A program made the position numbers and the translations under genes. 64,000 bases of DNA from Micromonospora peucetia (GTDB taxonomy: Bacteria > Actinomycetota > Actinomycetes > Mycobacteriales > Micromonosporaceae): assembly GCF_900091625.1 (NCBI RefSeq), contig NZ_FMIC01000002.1, positions 5,890,001-5,954,000 of the forward strand, read 5' to 3'. The notes beneath the pieces are model-generated. The model worked only from the letters and a program-made list of their open reading frames with translations, made no database searches and was not told the origin of the DNA. Shown here in pieces: positions 1-10,505 of this stretch (within the stretch, counting starts at the first letter, position 1; each line of letters begins with the position of its first letter).

Positions 1-2321
<2,321 letters not shown>

Positions 2322-2414
2322 GTCTGTCCTCCGCAGTCGGGCGCGACACGGTCGCGAGGGGCTACCCGGCGACCGCCCTGACAAACGCCACCACCCCGCC
2401 ACGACGCACCCGGA

Positions 2415-2472
2415 GGTAAGGAAGGGGCACCCTGTACAACGCCTGCGGTAGAGGAAGGGTCCCTTCCTTACC
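2415..2472. repeat. GGTAAGGAAGGG / CCCTTCCTTACC inverted repeat
   Basis: The 12-base arm GGTAAGGAAGGG at 2415-2426 is perfectly complementary to CCCTTCCTTACC at 2461-2472. A second, nested arm AGGAAGGG lies just before the right arm and could pair with it instead, giving two alternative hairpins. The element sits between the divergent clpC and NYN-like genes, so it is not an obvious terminator. From memory this palindrome recurs between genes in Micromonospora; that recurrence cannot be verified here. Confidence 0.7.
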
Positions 2473-2502
2473 TGCGGGGCGGGTGGGTGGCAGGCTGGTG
2501 GG

Positions 2503-2910
2503 ATGGAGCCGACCGTGCCGCTGCTGATCGTGGACGCCGCCAACGTGGTGGGCTCCCGCCCGGACGGCTGGTGGCGGGACCGCGCCGGCGCGACCGCCCG
2601 GCTGCGCGACTCGCTGGCCCGGGTGGCCGACGCCGGGCTGCCCCCGGAGCTGCCGCCCCCGGTGGAGGTGGTGCTGGTGGTGGAGGGGCGGGCGCGGGAC
2701 GTGCCGGGCACGACGGGGGTACGGGTGGTCGCCGCGACCGGTTCCGGGGACGACGCCGTCGTCGAGCTGGTCGCCGCAGCCCCGCAGCGCCGGCGGCTGG
2801 TCGTCACCGCCGACCGTGAGCTGCGGGAACGGGTCACCACGCAGGGCGCCGAGGTGTACGGGCCACGCTGGCTGCGGGACCGGGCGACCCCGCCCGGACA
2901 GTCCCGTTAA
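2503..2910 (+). CDS. NYN/PIN-like domain protein
   Basis: A protein of 135 residues that begins with LLIVDAANVVG, the first acidic strand of NYN/PIN-like nuclease folds. A second possible acidic site is in the ATGSGDDAVVELV segment, and a third strand reads RRLVVTADRELRERV near residues 95-110, as in YacP-like RNases. This suggests a small metal-dependent ribonuclease or RNA-processing factor, although the catalytic set is only partly visible. The ATG at 2503 is the first start after the palindromic intergenic region. It stands alone, followed 124 bases later by the FtsK-like operon on the same strand. The fold assignment is moderate and the activity is inferred. Confidence 0.75.
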   Translation: MEPTVPLLIVDAANVVGSRPDGWWRDRAGATARLRDSLARVADAGLPPELPPPVEVVLVVEGRARDVPGTTGVRVVAATGSGDDAVVELVAAAPQRRRLVVTADRELRERVTTQGAEVYGPRWLRDRATPPGQSR

Positions 2911-3034
2911 TCGGACTCCCGGCGCTTCCGGTCGACAACCGGTCAGCGGGGCAGGAACACTGACAGGGCGGATGTTCTCTCACCACAAGGGATAGGCTCT
3001 AATGGAGGCCTCCCCGCCCCCAGGAGGTTTCGCC

Positions 3035-3295
3035 GTGGCGAGCGTCGCCGAGCTCAAGGCAGCCATCGATGTCGCGCTCCAGCAGATCGGCGACGGCCAG
3101 AGCGCCGTACAGGCGGCCGGAGAGAAGCTGGCCGAGGCGCAGCAGACCCTGGCCGGTGCTCTGGAGGGCAGCGGGCACGAGACGGTCGAGGCGGCCCAGT
3201 CCTCGCTGACCCAGGCCAGCCAGGAGCTGGAGGAGTGCCTCGCCGCGACACTCGTCGCCGTCGAGCAGGCGCAACTCTACGTCGCGACGCTCTGA
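3035..3295 (+). CDS. small all-helical protein, WXG100-sized (DUF6244-like)
   Basis: The 86-residue product is predicted to be an alpha-helical hairpin. Residues 1-45 and 50-86 are rich in Ala, Gln, Glu and Leu with heptad spacing, there is no aromatic WxG motif, and there is one Cys. The start is taken as the GTG at 3035 because AGGAGG lies six bases before it; an in-frame ATG at 3002 has no such site. It resembles small Micromonosporaceae proteins I know as DUF6244. It is the first gene of a four-gene operon with an FtsK/EccC-like ATPase, and the 414-residue protein that follows begins with a similar helical-hairpin region. Its size and context recall ESX substrates, but that is only an analogy. 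Confidence 0.82.
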   Translation: MASVAELKAAIDVALQQIGDGQSAVQAAGEKLAEAQQTLAGALEGSGHETVEAAQSSLTQASQELEECLAATLVAVEQAQLYVATL

Positions 3296-3304
3296 GGCCC
3301 GGCC

Positions 3305-4549
3305 GTGTCCATCGTCGAGGACGTCGGCGCGCAGGTCCGCTCCGCCGCCGATGACCTGCCGCTCGCGCAACTGGCCCTGGTGCTGGAGAAGTTCGGGCTG
3401 GCCGCCGAGCGGCTGCGCTGGGTCCGTCAGGAGTCGGCCAACCCGATGGGGGTGCCGGAGCTGTCCGCCGCCACCGAGCACGCCGAGACCGCCGGATACG
3501 CGTTGCGCGTCGCCCAGGAGCAGTTGTCGGCGTACCTCGTCGCGATCGGGCTGGCCGCCGACGGTTCCCCGGCCCCAAGGCCCGGGGAGCAGCAACGCCG
3601 GCCCGCGCACGACACGCCGCGCGAGGCGGCCCCGGGGGCTCCGGCGCCGGAGCCGGCCGCCGAGGTGACGCCTCGCCGTTGGTGGTCGGTACGGGTGGCC
3701 GAGCTGACGGGCGGCCGGGAGGGTCCGCCGGAGGCACCGGACGAGAAGGTCGACGATGCCCGGGAGCTGCTGCGCCGGGTGGTCGGCGGGGTACGCGCCG
3801 GCGACCGGGACCGGCTGCACACCGAGCTGCGCCGCGCACACGCCGACGTCGGCCTCGGCCTCGCCGCGGTGGCCCCGCCGCTGCTGCGAGACCTGGCCGG
3901 GGAGCTGCTCGGGCACCCGCCGCGCGCCGACGACCTGGGACGGTTGCACCGCGAGCTGGATGGCCGGGTCCGGGATCTGCTGCCCGGCCTACCCCCTGCG
4001 GTGCTGGACACCCTGTTGACCCGGATCTGCCGGATGCCCCCGCCGCGGCGCGGCGAGGCGGAGCAGCCGCACGCCGCCGACCCGGCGGTCACGGCGGGAG
4101 TGCTCACCGGGGTGCTGCTGGCCCGGCTCGGCCGGGACCTGCCCACCGACGAGGAGCGGGCCCGGCACGCCGAGGCCGCCCGGGAGCGGCGAGCCGCCAC
4201 CGAGCGGGACCGACAGGCGGAGACCGCCCGCGACCGGGCCGACGACGCGCAGTGGCAACGGCGTGCCGCCGCCGCGAAGGGTCGAGTAGCCGATGCGCGC
4301 GATCGGGTCGCGGCGGCCCGGGACCGGGCGGAGGCGGCACGCGACCAGGCCACCGCAGCCCGGGAGCGGGCGACCCGCGCCCGGCCGGACGGGTCACCGG
4401 CCACCGACGGCGCCCCGGCGGGATCCGGTGCGCCGGCCGCCGAGGGTGCCCCGGCGGGTTCGGCCGGCCGAGTCTGGGCGAGTCCGCCCGCGGGGCGGCC
4501 AGCGTCGGGCGGCAGCACGGACCCGCGCGGGCGGGGCGTCGATGGCTGA
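3305..4549 (+). CDS. coiled-coil protein of the FtsK-like operon
   Basis: A 414-residue protein with a GTG start ten bases after the previous stop. Residues 1-85 form a helical hairpin resembling the preceding small protein. Residues 90-125 are a Pro/Ala/Arg-rich linker. A second helical domain occupies about 150-275. Residues 280-360 are a long run of Arg/Glu/Asp/Ala heptads (repeats like ERDRQAETARDRADDA) typical of an extended coiled coil. A disordered Gly/Pro/Ala tail closes the protein. No signal peptide or membrane segment is visible. Its stop codon lies inside the start of the ATPase gene, so the two are probably translationally coupled. No known function is recognised; a scaffold or adaptor for the ATPase is an inference. 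Confidence 0.82.
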   Translation: MSIVEDVGAQVRSAADDLPLAQLALVLEKFGLAAERLRWVRQESANPMGVPELSAATEHAETAGYALRVAQEQLSAYLVAIGLAADGSPAPRPGEQQRRPAHDTPREAAPGAPAPEPAAEVTPRRWWSVRVAELTGGREGPPEAPDEKVDDARELLRRVVGGVRAGDRDRLHTELRRAHADVGLGLAAVAPPLLRDLAGELLGHPPRADDLGRLHRELDGRVRDLLPGLPPAVLDTLLTRICRMPPPRRGEAEQPHAADPAVTAGVLTGVLLARLGRDLPTDEERARHAEAARERRAATERDRQAETARDRADDAQWQRRAAAAKGRVADARDRVAAARDRAEAARDQATAARERATRARPDGSPATDGAPAGSGAPAAEGAPAGSAGRVWASPPAGRPASGGSTDPRGRGVDG

Positions 4550-7214
4550 CCGGCGGACCCAGCTGGTCGCCCGGGTCCGGGGCATGCTCGGCGAGGCCCT
4601 CGGCGCGACCCGGACCCGTCTGTCCGGCGCGCAGGCCGAGCTGACCACGGCCCGGGAGCGGCTGGCGAAGGTCAGGCGGGCCGCGGCGGTCGTGCCGGAG
4701 CGGGTGGGCACACAACGTGACCGGCGGCTGGCCGAGATCGACGATCGGCACGCCGAGCGGATCGCGGAGCTGGCCCGGCGCGCTGCGGACGCGGCGCACC
4801 GGGAGGCCCCCGGCGCCGCGTCCGCGGACTGGACGCGCTGGCGGCCCACCCCGACCCGGCGGGCCGAACCGCCGGGCGCGCTGCGCATCGGCACGGTACG
4901 CATCCCGACCGCCGAACCGGTGCCGGCGCTGGTGCCGCTGCTCGACGCCGGACACGTCGAGCTGACCGGGGACGACCGGGAGGGCTGCGAGGCGGTGGTG
5001 TCGGCGCTGCTGCTGCGTGGCGTCGGGCGGGCCGACCCGGGTGCCGTCCGGCTGATCGGCTACGACCCGGAGCACCTGGGCGGCGGTCTGGCCGGTTTCG
5101 CTCCCCTCGGCACCGCCGGGCTGCTCACCTTCGTCGGCCCGGGCGGGTTGGCCCGGTTGCTCGACGACCTGGTGGAGCAGATCCGCCGGATCAACGAGAC
5201 CGTGCTGGCCGGGGAGTACGGCTCGCTGCGCGAGTTGGCCGCCGCCACCGGTCGCCGGCCTGAGCCGTGGCGGGTGGCGGTGCTGCTGGGCGGGGACGAG
5301 TTGTCCCGGCACGAGCGCGGTCAACTCGACCGGGTGGTCCGCACCGGGGCGGCCTGCGGCGTGCACCTGGTGGTCCGGGGCATGGCACTGCCCGAGGATC
5401 CCACCGTGGCCCGGGTGGGCACGCACGCCGACGGGGCCTGGATCGGCGGACCCGCCGGCCTGGCCGTACGCCTCGATCCGCCGCCCCCGCCGGCCCTGGT
5501 CACCGAGACCTGCCGGGAGGTGGCGGCCCGGGTCAACGCCGGCCCCGCGCCGACCCCGTTCACCGACCTGCTGCCGCCCGCGGAGCGGATGTGGCGGGAG
5601 GATTCCGCCACCGGGCTGACCGCCCCGATCGGGGAGAGCCCGCACGGCCGGCCGGTGCTGCTCACCCTGGGCGACTATCCGCCGCACGCGCTGATCGGCG
5701 GCCCGTCCGGCACCGGCAAGACGAACCTGATCTTCGCCTGGATCGGCGCGCTGGCCGCCCGGTACTCCCCCAGTGAGCTGGAGTTCTACCTGCTGGACTT
5801 CAAGGAGGGGGTGTCCTTCGCCCGGTTCGCCCAGGGCCGGCGGGATCCGAGCTGGCTGCCGCACATGCGGCTGGTCGGGATCAACGTCAACACGGACCGG
5901 GAGTTCGGCCTGGCGCTGCTGCGCTTCCTCGCCGAGGAGCTGCGCCGGCGGGCCGACGCCGCGAAGAAGCACGAGGTCACCAAGCTCGCCGAGCTGCGCG
6001 CCGTCGACCCCACCGGGCACTGGCCGCGGATCGTCGCGGTGGTCGACGAGTTCCAGATGCTGCTGGCCGGGCGGGACGTGGTCGCCCGGGAGGCCGCCGA
6101 CCTGCTGGAGGACCTGGCCCGGCGCGGCCGGTCCCAGGGCATCCACCTGGTGCTCGCCTCGCAGGACGTGCGCGGCATCGAGGCGCTGTGGGGGCGGCCG
6201 GCCCTGGTCGCACAGTTCACCCTGCGGATCGCACTGCCGAAGGCGCTGCGGATCCTCGCCGAGCGCAACGACGCCGCACAGTCCCTGCCGCGCCACCATG
6301 CCGTGGTCAACGCGGAGTCGGGCATGGCGGAGGGCAACCAGGTGGCCCGGATCCCGTCGGCGAGCGACTGGGAGACGTGGAGCGAGTTGCAGCACCGGCT
6401 GTGGCGGATGCGCCCGCAGGAGGCCGCCCCGGCCCGGCTCTTCGACGGCGACGCGGTCCCCCGGCTCGCCGACGCGCCGGACTTCCGGGCGCTGGCCGCG
6501 CCGGAGACGGGACATCCGCGTACGCCGGTCGCGCTGCTCGGCGAGATCATCGACGTGCAGGCCCGTTCGGCGGCGCTGCGGCTGCCCCGGGCTCCGGGTC
6601 GCAACCTGGCGGTGCTCGGCACCCGGGTGGACGAGGCGTGCGCGGTGCTCGACGCGGCGGCCCGCTCGCTGGCCCGGCAGCACCGCCCCGGCACGGCCCG
6701 GTTCTCCATCGCCTGCCTCGACCCGGACGCCGACCCGGCCGCCCGGTCCCTCTATGAGGATCTCGCCGACGACGCCGCCTGGTACGACGAGGAGACCGTC
6801 GGCGAGCTGATGGCCGAGACCGCCGAGGGGCTCGGCACGCCGGGCAGCCCGCACTACCTGCTGCTGTTCGCCGTCGACGCGGCGGCCGGGGCACTGGCGA
6901 CGCGGATCGGCCGGCGCACCGGGCTGGAGGAGCTGCGTCGGATCATGCACGACGGACCGGAGCGGCGCACCCACGTGCTGGCCTGGTGGCGGGGGGTGGC
7001 CCGGATGCGGGCCGACCTGGGCGGGCCGGCGGCCCGGACGGACCAGATCGGCGCCTGGGTGGCGTTGGACGCCCACGGCGGCGAGCTGGGCTCGTCGCTG
7101 TATCCGGGCACCGGCGGCCCGGACTGGTATCCCCGCCCGTGGCGGGGGTTGTTCTTCGACCGGGCGGTGCACCGCACCGGCCAGGTGATCATCCCCTACG
7201 GGCCGGCGCGATGA
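4542..7214 (+). CDS. FtsK/SpoIIIE-EccC-like ATPase with three ATPase lobes
   Basis: The 890-residue product starts at the ATG at 4542, which overlaps the previous gene by eight bases. Residues 1-90 are coiled coil. Three FtsK-like lobes follow. The first (about 110-340) has a YDP strand and a WRVAVLLGGDE strand but no Walker A. The central lobe (about 370-620) has an intact Walker A GGPSGTGKT near residue 386, the LLDFKEG strand, a Walker B IVAVVDEF near 497 and the GIHLVLASQ sensor. The last (about 650-890) has NLAVLGTRVDEA in place of Walker A. One active and two degenerate lobes recall EccC of type VII secretion more than chromosomal FtsK. No membrane segment is present; the next gene could supply the membrane anchor. 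Confidence 0.88.
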   Translation: MADRRTQLVARVRGMLGEALGATRTRLSGAQAELTTARERLAKVRRAAAVVPERVGTQRDRRLAEIDDRHAERIAELARRAADAAHREAPGAASADWTRWRPTPTRRAEPPGALRIGTVRIPTAEPVPALVPLLDAGHVELTGDDREGCEAVVSALLLRGVGRADPGAVRLIGYDPEHLGGGLAGFAPLGTAGLLTFVGPGGLARLLDDLVEQIRRINETVLAGEYGSLRELAAATGRRPEPWRVAVLLGGDELSRHERGQLDRVVRTGAACGVHLVVRGMALPEDPTVARVGTHADGAWIGGPAGLAVRLDPPPPPALVTETCREVAARVNAGPAPTPFTDLLPPAERMWREDSATGLTAPIGESPHGRPVLLTLGDYPPHALIGGPSGTGKTNLIFAWIGALAARYSPSELEFYLLDFKEGVSFARFAQGRRDPSWLPHMRLVGINVNTDREFGLALLRFLAEELRRRADAAKKHEVTKLAELRAVDPTGHWPRIVAVVDEFQMLLAGRDVVAREAADLLEDLARRGRSQGIHLVLASQDVRGIEALWGRPALVAQFTLRIALPKALRILAERNDAAQSLPRHHAVVNAESGMAEGNQVARIPSASDWETWSELQHRLWRMRPQEAAPARLFDGDAVPRLADAPDFRALAAPETGHPRTPVALLGEIIDVQARSAALRLPRAPGRNLAVLGTRVDEACAVLDAAARSLARQHRPGTARFSIACLDPDADPAARSLYEDLADDAAWYDEETVGELMAETAEGLGTPGSPHYLLLFAVDAAAGALATRIGRRTGLEELRRIMHDGPERRTHVLAWWRGVARMRADLGGPAARTDQIGAWVALDAHGGELGSSLYPGTGGPDWYPRPWRGLFFDRAVHRTGQVIIPYGPAR

Positions 7215-7876
7215 ACGAACCGGTGACCAGTGAGTCGTACGCGGCCCAGATCCGTCGGCTGGCCGAGTTGAGCGCGAGGGTGCGCGCCCAGCGGGCCGAG
7301 GCGCACACCTGGCACGCCCAGCAGTGTGCCGCCGCCGAGCGGGCCGTCGCCGAGGCGGAGGCCGATCTCCGGCGGGCGGAGCGGGAGCTGGTGGACGCCC
7401 GCGGGGAGCAGGAGCGGGTGGATGCCGAGGTCGCCGACCTGTGGCAGCTGCTGCGCGGTCGGCTCGGCGGGTCGGGCCGCCGGGCGGGCGGGCCGCCGGC
7501 GCCGGTGTCCGGTGCGACGGGTGACCCGGCTCCGCTGCTGGCCGGCGTGCGGGACCTGCTCAACCGCACCCGCCAACCAGGCGACCTGCCGGGCTCGGTC
7601 AACCCGCTGCTGGCGCTGTGCGGGGTGGCCGGCGCGGTGCTCGCGTACGCGCTCGGTGGCGCGGCGCGGGCGGCGGGCGACCGGTACGGCGGCGACCTCG
7701 GGGTCGGGCTGCCGGTGTTGGCCCTGGTGGTGACGCTGCTGGGCCCGCTGGTCGGCCTGGTGCCGGCGAAGCTCCTCGCCGACCGCCGGCACGCCGTGCT
7801 CGGTCCCCGGCCGATGAGCGTCGTGCTCGTCGCCGGGCTGGTGACCACCGTCGTGCTGCTGGTCGCCGGCCGCTGA
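7211..7876 (+). CDS. coiled-coil membrane protein of the FtsK-like operon
   Basis: The 221-residue product starts with an ATG that overlaps the ATPase stop codon (ATGA), so it is very likely co-translated. Residues 10-85 are a charged coiled coil rich in Ala, Glu and Arg. About 40 linker residues follow. Three hydrophobic segments end the protein, beginning near LLALCGVAGAVLAYALGG, VLALVVTLLGPLVGLV and SVVLVAGLVTTVVLLV. No family is recognised. The position and topology suggest the membrane anchor of the operon. The gene is last in the operon and converges on the cupin gene downstream. Confidence 0.82.
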   Translation: MNEPVTSESYAAQIRRLAELSARVRAQRAEAHTWHAQQCAAAERAVAEAEADLRRAERELVDARGEQERVDAEVADLWQLLRGRLGGSGRRAGGPPAPVSGATGDPAPLLAGVRDLLNRTRQPGDLPGSVNPLLALCGVAGAVLAYALGGAARAAGDRYGGDLGVGLPVLALVVTLLGPLVGLVPAKLLADRRHAVLGPRPMSVVLVAGLVTTVVLLVAGR

Positions 7877-7936
7877 CCTGCCGACGCCGGAGCACCCGAG
7901 CTTCCCGGGCGGAGGCTGTGCCGTCCGCCGGCGCGA

Positions 7937-9205
7937 TCAGGCGGGGATCAGCACGGCCTCGCGCAGGAGACGGCGGGCCAGGGTGAGCCGGTCGGTGTCG
8001 TCGTCTAGGCCCGGCAGGTCGCCGACCCGGACGGATTCGGCGCCGAGCAGGGCGTGCACGGCCGGCGCGCACGACGCGGGCAGGGTGATCGTGCGGTCGA
8101 ACAGCACCAGCGCGACCTGGTCGCCCCGCGGGCTGAGCCGCCACCGCAGGCCGGGTCGTGGGGCCAGCCGGGTGTCGGCGTCCAGCGCCGCCAGTGCGGC
8201 GGCCTGGGCCAGCGGCCGGATGGGCGCGGGCCGGGCGGCCGGCCAGGCCCGCTGCCGCAGCCGGGCGGCGACCGCCGCCGGGTCGGCCCGCAGCAGCCAG
8301 TCCCGCAGCGCCTCCACCGTCTCGGTCAGCTCCGGCTCGATCGCGTCCGGGTCCGACACGTCGGTGCCGAACGGCAGGGTGGCGCGCAGCCGCTGGTCCT
8401 CGGCGGCGAGGGCGAGCAGTTCCTCGACCATGGTGTAGCGGGTCAGCGCCCGCACGCCGACGGTCAGGTGCAGCGAGCTGGACTCCTGGGCCTGCGCGCT
8501 GTGCAGCCAGCCTCGGGGCAGGTAGAGCGCGTCGCCGGGGGCGAGCACCACGTCCAGCGCGGCGGGCCCGTCGGCGGTGGCGGCGACCTCGTCGGCCCGG
8601 CCACCCCAGGTCTGCCTCTCCAGCGGGTCGGGCAGCACCGGCGGGTGGATCCGCCAGTGCTTGCGGCCGTCGACCTGGAGGACGAAGACGTCGTGGGTGT
8701 CGTAGTGGGTGGCGAAGCCCTGGTTTCCGGCGGGGGTCAGGTAGGCGTTGACCTGCAACGGCTGCCCGACGGCGGTGCCGAGCTCGCGGGTGAAGTCGAT
8801 CAGGGCCGGCCAGGTGCGGTGCAGGCCCTGCAGGACGAGGGTGGCGCCGCCGGCGTACAGCTCGAGCACCCGCTCGTCGAGGACCTGGTCGGCGATCTCG
8901 GCACCGGCGCCGCCACCGCCGGTGAAGCGGGCCGCCGGCACGAGCTGGCCGTCCTTGGCGATCCGCAGGAAGGGGCTACGCAGGCCGCGGCGGCTGAGCA
9001 GTTCGTCGGCGTCGGCGGGGCTGAGCAGGTCGGTGAAGCCGGCCCGGTTGGGCAGCTCGTCGGCGCGGGAGAGCAGCGGTGTGCGTCCCCAGTGGGCGGC
9101 GGCGAACTTCGCCGGCTCGACCGACACGCAGCGGCTGAGCGCGGCGGCGGCCTCGGACGGAACCGCCGGGCGGCTGTGGCCGCCCGGCGGGTCGATGTGA
9201 GTCAC
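7937..9205 (-). CDS. JmjC/cupin-4 2-oxoglutarate-dependent oxygenase
   Basis: A protein of 422 residues in the ribosomal-oxygenase-like JmjC (Cupin_4) group. Members such as YcfD, NO66 and MINA53 hydroxylate protein side chains using Fe(II) and 2-oxoglutarate. The metal triad HxD...H is visible as H167 and D169 in ATHYDTHDVF and H235 in RGWLHSAQ. The basic residue in GRKHWRIH could hold 2-oxoglutarate. The C-terminal 170 residues are helical, then mixed, as in the dimerisation and winged-helix parts of that group. The start is placed at the GTG at 9205, ten bases after the stop of the repeat-peptide gene; a longer in-frame extension only reads that gene in another frame. No good ribosome-binding site precedes it, which suggests coupling to the upstream gene. 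Confidence 0.87.
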   Translation of the reverse strand: MTHIDPPGGHSRPAVPSEAAAALSRCVSVEPAKFAAAHWGRTPLLSRADELPNRAGFTDLLSPADADELLSRRGLRSPFLRIAKDGQLVPAARFTGGGGAGAEIADQVLDERVLELYAGGATLVLQGLHRTWPALIDFTRELGTAVGQPLQVNAYLTPAGNQGFATHYDTHDVFVLQVDGRKHWRIHPPVLPDPLERQTWGGRADEVAATADGPAALDVVLAPGDALYLPRGWLHSAQAQESSSLHLTVGVRALTRYTMVEELLALAAEDQRLRATLPFGTDVSDPDAIEPELTETVEALRDWLLRADPAAVAARLRQRAWPAARPAPIRPLAQAAALAALDADTRLAPRPGLRWRLSPRGDQVALVLFDRTITLPASCAPAVHALLGAESVRVGDLPGLDDDTDRLTLARRLLREAVLIPA

Positions 9206-9215
9206 GGCCGGTCCG

Positions 9216-9503
9216 TCAGGCACTGCCGTCGGCGCCGCCGTCGTGCTGGCCGGGGGTCGCGCCACCGTCGGCGGGACCCTCCGCACTGCCATCGGCACCA
9301 CCGTCGTGCTGGCCGGGGGTCGCGCCGCCGTCGGCGGGACCCTCCGCGCCCTGGTCGGCGCCCTTGTCGGCACCACGCTCGACACCACGGTCGGCACCAC
9401 CGTCGGCGCCGCCGTCCTGCTGGCCCGGGGTCGCGCCGCCGTCGGCCGGGCCTTCGAGGCCGCCACCGCTGGTGGTCTGCATGTCATCGTCGTTGAGTGC
9501 CAT
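9216..9503 (-). CDS. tandem-repeat Asp/Gly/Ala-rich peptide, possible oxygenase substrate or RiPP precursor
   Basis: The 95-residue product starts at the ATG at 9503, with AGGGAG five bases upstream. Residues 1-15 (MALNDDDMQTTSGGG) are unlike the rest and could act as a leader. Three 21-residue units then begin EGPADGG, continue ATPGQ and end in DGGADG(G/S)A, at residues 17-37, 54-74 and 75-95. The last two are identical and carry a His after ATPGQ, where the first has Gln. Residues 38-53 are degenerate GADxG steps. There is no Cys, aromatic residue, signal peptide or hydrophobic core. The gene directly precedes the JmjC oxygenase. Low-complexity disorder with no modification remains possible. 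Confidence 0.78.
   Translation of the reverse strand: MALNDDDMQTTSGGGLEGPADGGATPGQQDGGADGGADRGVERGADKGADQGAEGPADGGATPGQHDGGADGSAEGPADGGATPGQHDGGADGSA
9219..9455. repeat. 63-bp coding repeats, three copies
   Basis: Near-identical 63-base units occupy 9219-9281 and 9282-9344, with a third, more diverged unit at 9393-9455. The two tandem units differ only at scattered silent positions. The spacing is a multiple of three, so copy number can change without breaking the frame, as in precursor genes with multiple cores. Confidence 0.85.
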
Positions 9504-9691
9504 GATGCTCCCTAGGGATGTGCCGCCCCGCCGTTACGCCGGGGTCCGTCGTGTAGCGGGTGGTACCCCACGCGCGATCTTCTCTAACCACACCGTAGAC
9601 GTCCTTTCCGGCTCACACCGGCGGTTCGCCGGGCCCGGTCGGGCTGTCAGGCGGTGGTGACAGGATGGTCCTCCTCGACCAGGAGGTGGCG

Positions 9692-10441
9692 ATGACGGAG
9701 GCGACCGGGCCGCGCCCGCTGGAGCCGGTGACCGAGCAGTGGCAGCGCGCGCTGGCGATCGTGGCGCACCCCGACGACCTGGAGTTCGGCGCCGCCGCCG
9801 CGGTCGCCCGCTGGACCGAGCAGGGCAAACAGATTGCCTACTGCCTCGTCACCAGCGGCGAGGCCGGCATCGACGCGATGCCCCCGCCGCGGGCCAGGGA
9901 GGTCCGGGAGCGCGAGCAACGCGAGTCGGCGGCCCTGGTCGGGGTGGAGACCGTGGAGTTCCTCGGCCTCCCCGACGGCGTCCTGGAGTACGGCGTGCCA
10001 CTGCGCCGCGCCCTGGCCGGGGTGGTCCGCCGGCACCGCCCCGAGATCGTGATCACCAACAACTTTCGCGACACCTGGGACGGGGCGTACGCGCTGAACC
10101 AGGCCGACCACATCGTCACCGGCCGGGCGGTCCTGGATGCCGTCCGCGACGCCGGCAACCGGTGGGTCTTCCCGGAGCAGCTCACCGACGCGGTCGAGCC
10201 GTGGAACGGGGTGCGCCAGGTCTGGGCCGCCTCCTCCCCCCTCGCCGCGCACGGGGTGGACGTCACCGACACCTTCGACCGGGGCGTGGCCTCGCTGCGG
10301 GCGCACGACGCGTACCTGACCGGGCTGGGCGACGGCGGCTTCGACGCCGAGGAGTTCCTCGAAGGGCTCAGCCGCCCTGTCGGCACCCGGCTGGGCGTCC
10401 GCTACGGCGCTTCCTTCGAGGTCTTCCACGTCGACCTCTGA
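9692..10441 (+). CDS. PIG-L family deacetylase (MshB-like fold)
   Basis: A zinc-dependent N-deacetylase of 249 residues. The metal motif AHPDDLEFGAA is near residues 20-30, and the later conserved acidic/His region ALNQADHIVTG is near 140. These are the hallmarks of LmbE/MshB enzymes that deacetylate GlcNAc-type substrates, including mycothiol intermediates. The start is the ATG at 9692, with AGGAGG seven bases before it; an upstream ATG at 9665 lacks a site. The substrate cannot be read from sequence, and no mycothiol gene is adjacent. It converges with the DUF2267 gene, and a GC-rich imperfect hairpin around 10460-10490 may terminate both. Confidence 0.9.
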   Translation: MTEATGPRPLEPVTEQWQRALAIVAHPDDLEFGAAAAVARWTEQGKQIAYCLVTSGEAGIDAMPPPRAREVREREQRESAALVGVETVEFLGLPDGVLEYGVPLRRALAGVVRRHRPEIVITNNFRDTWDGAYALNQADHIVTGRAVLDAVRDAGNRWVFPEQLTDAVEPWNGVRQVWAASSPLAAHGVDVTDTFDRGVASLRAHDAYLTGLGDGGFDAEEFLEGLSRPVGTRLGVRYGASFEVFHVDL

Positions 10442-10505
10442 CCGGATGGCGGCGCGCGGCCCCGCCCTCACCGCAGTGGGGGCGGGCCGTCGCGGATGGG
10501 CGGGG

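Noticed and set aside
7904..7932. Short inverted repeat GGCGGA/TCCGCC between convergent genes
   Set aside because: Only six paired bases in GC-rich DNA; chance cannot be excluded.
9206..9487. Long N-terminal extension of the JmjC oxygenase frame
   Set aside because: It is the repeat-peptide gene read in another frame: Pro/Ala/Arg-rich with mirrored repeats. The oxygenase fold begins after the GTG at 9205.
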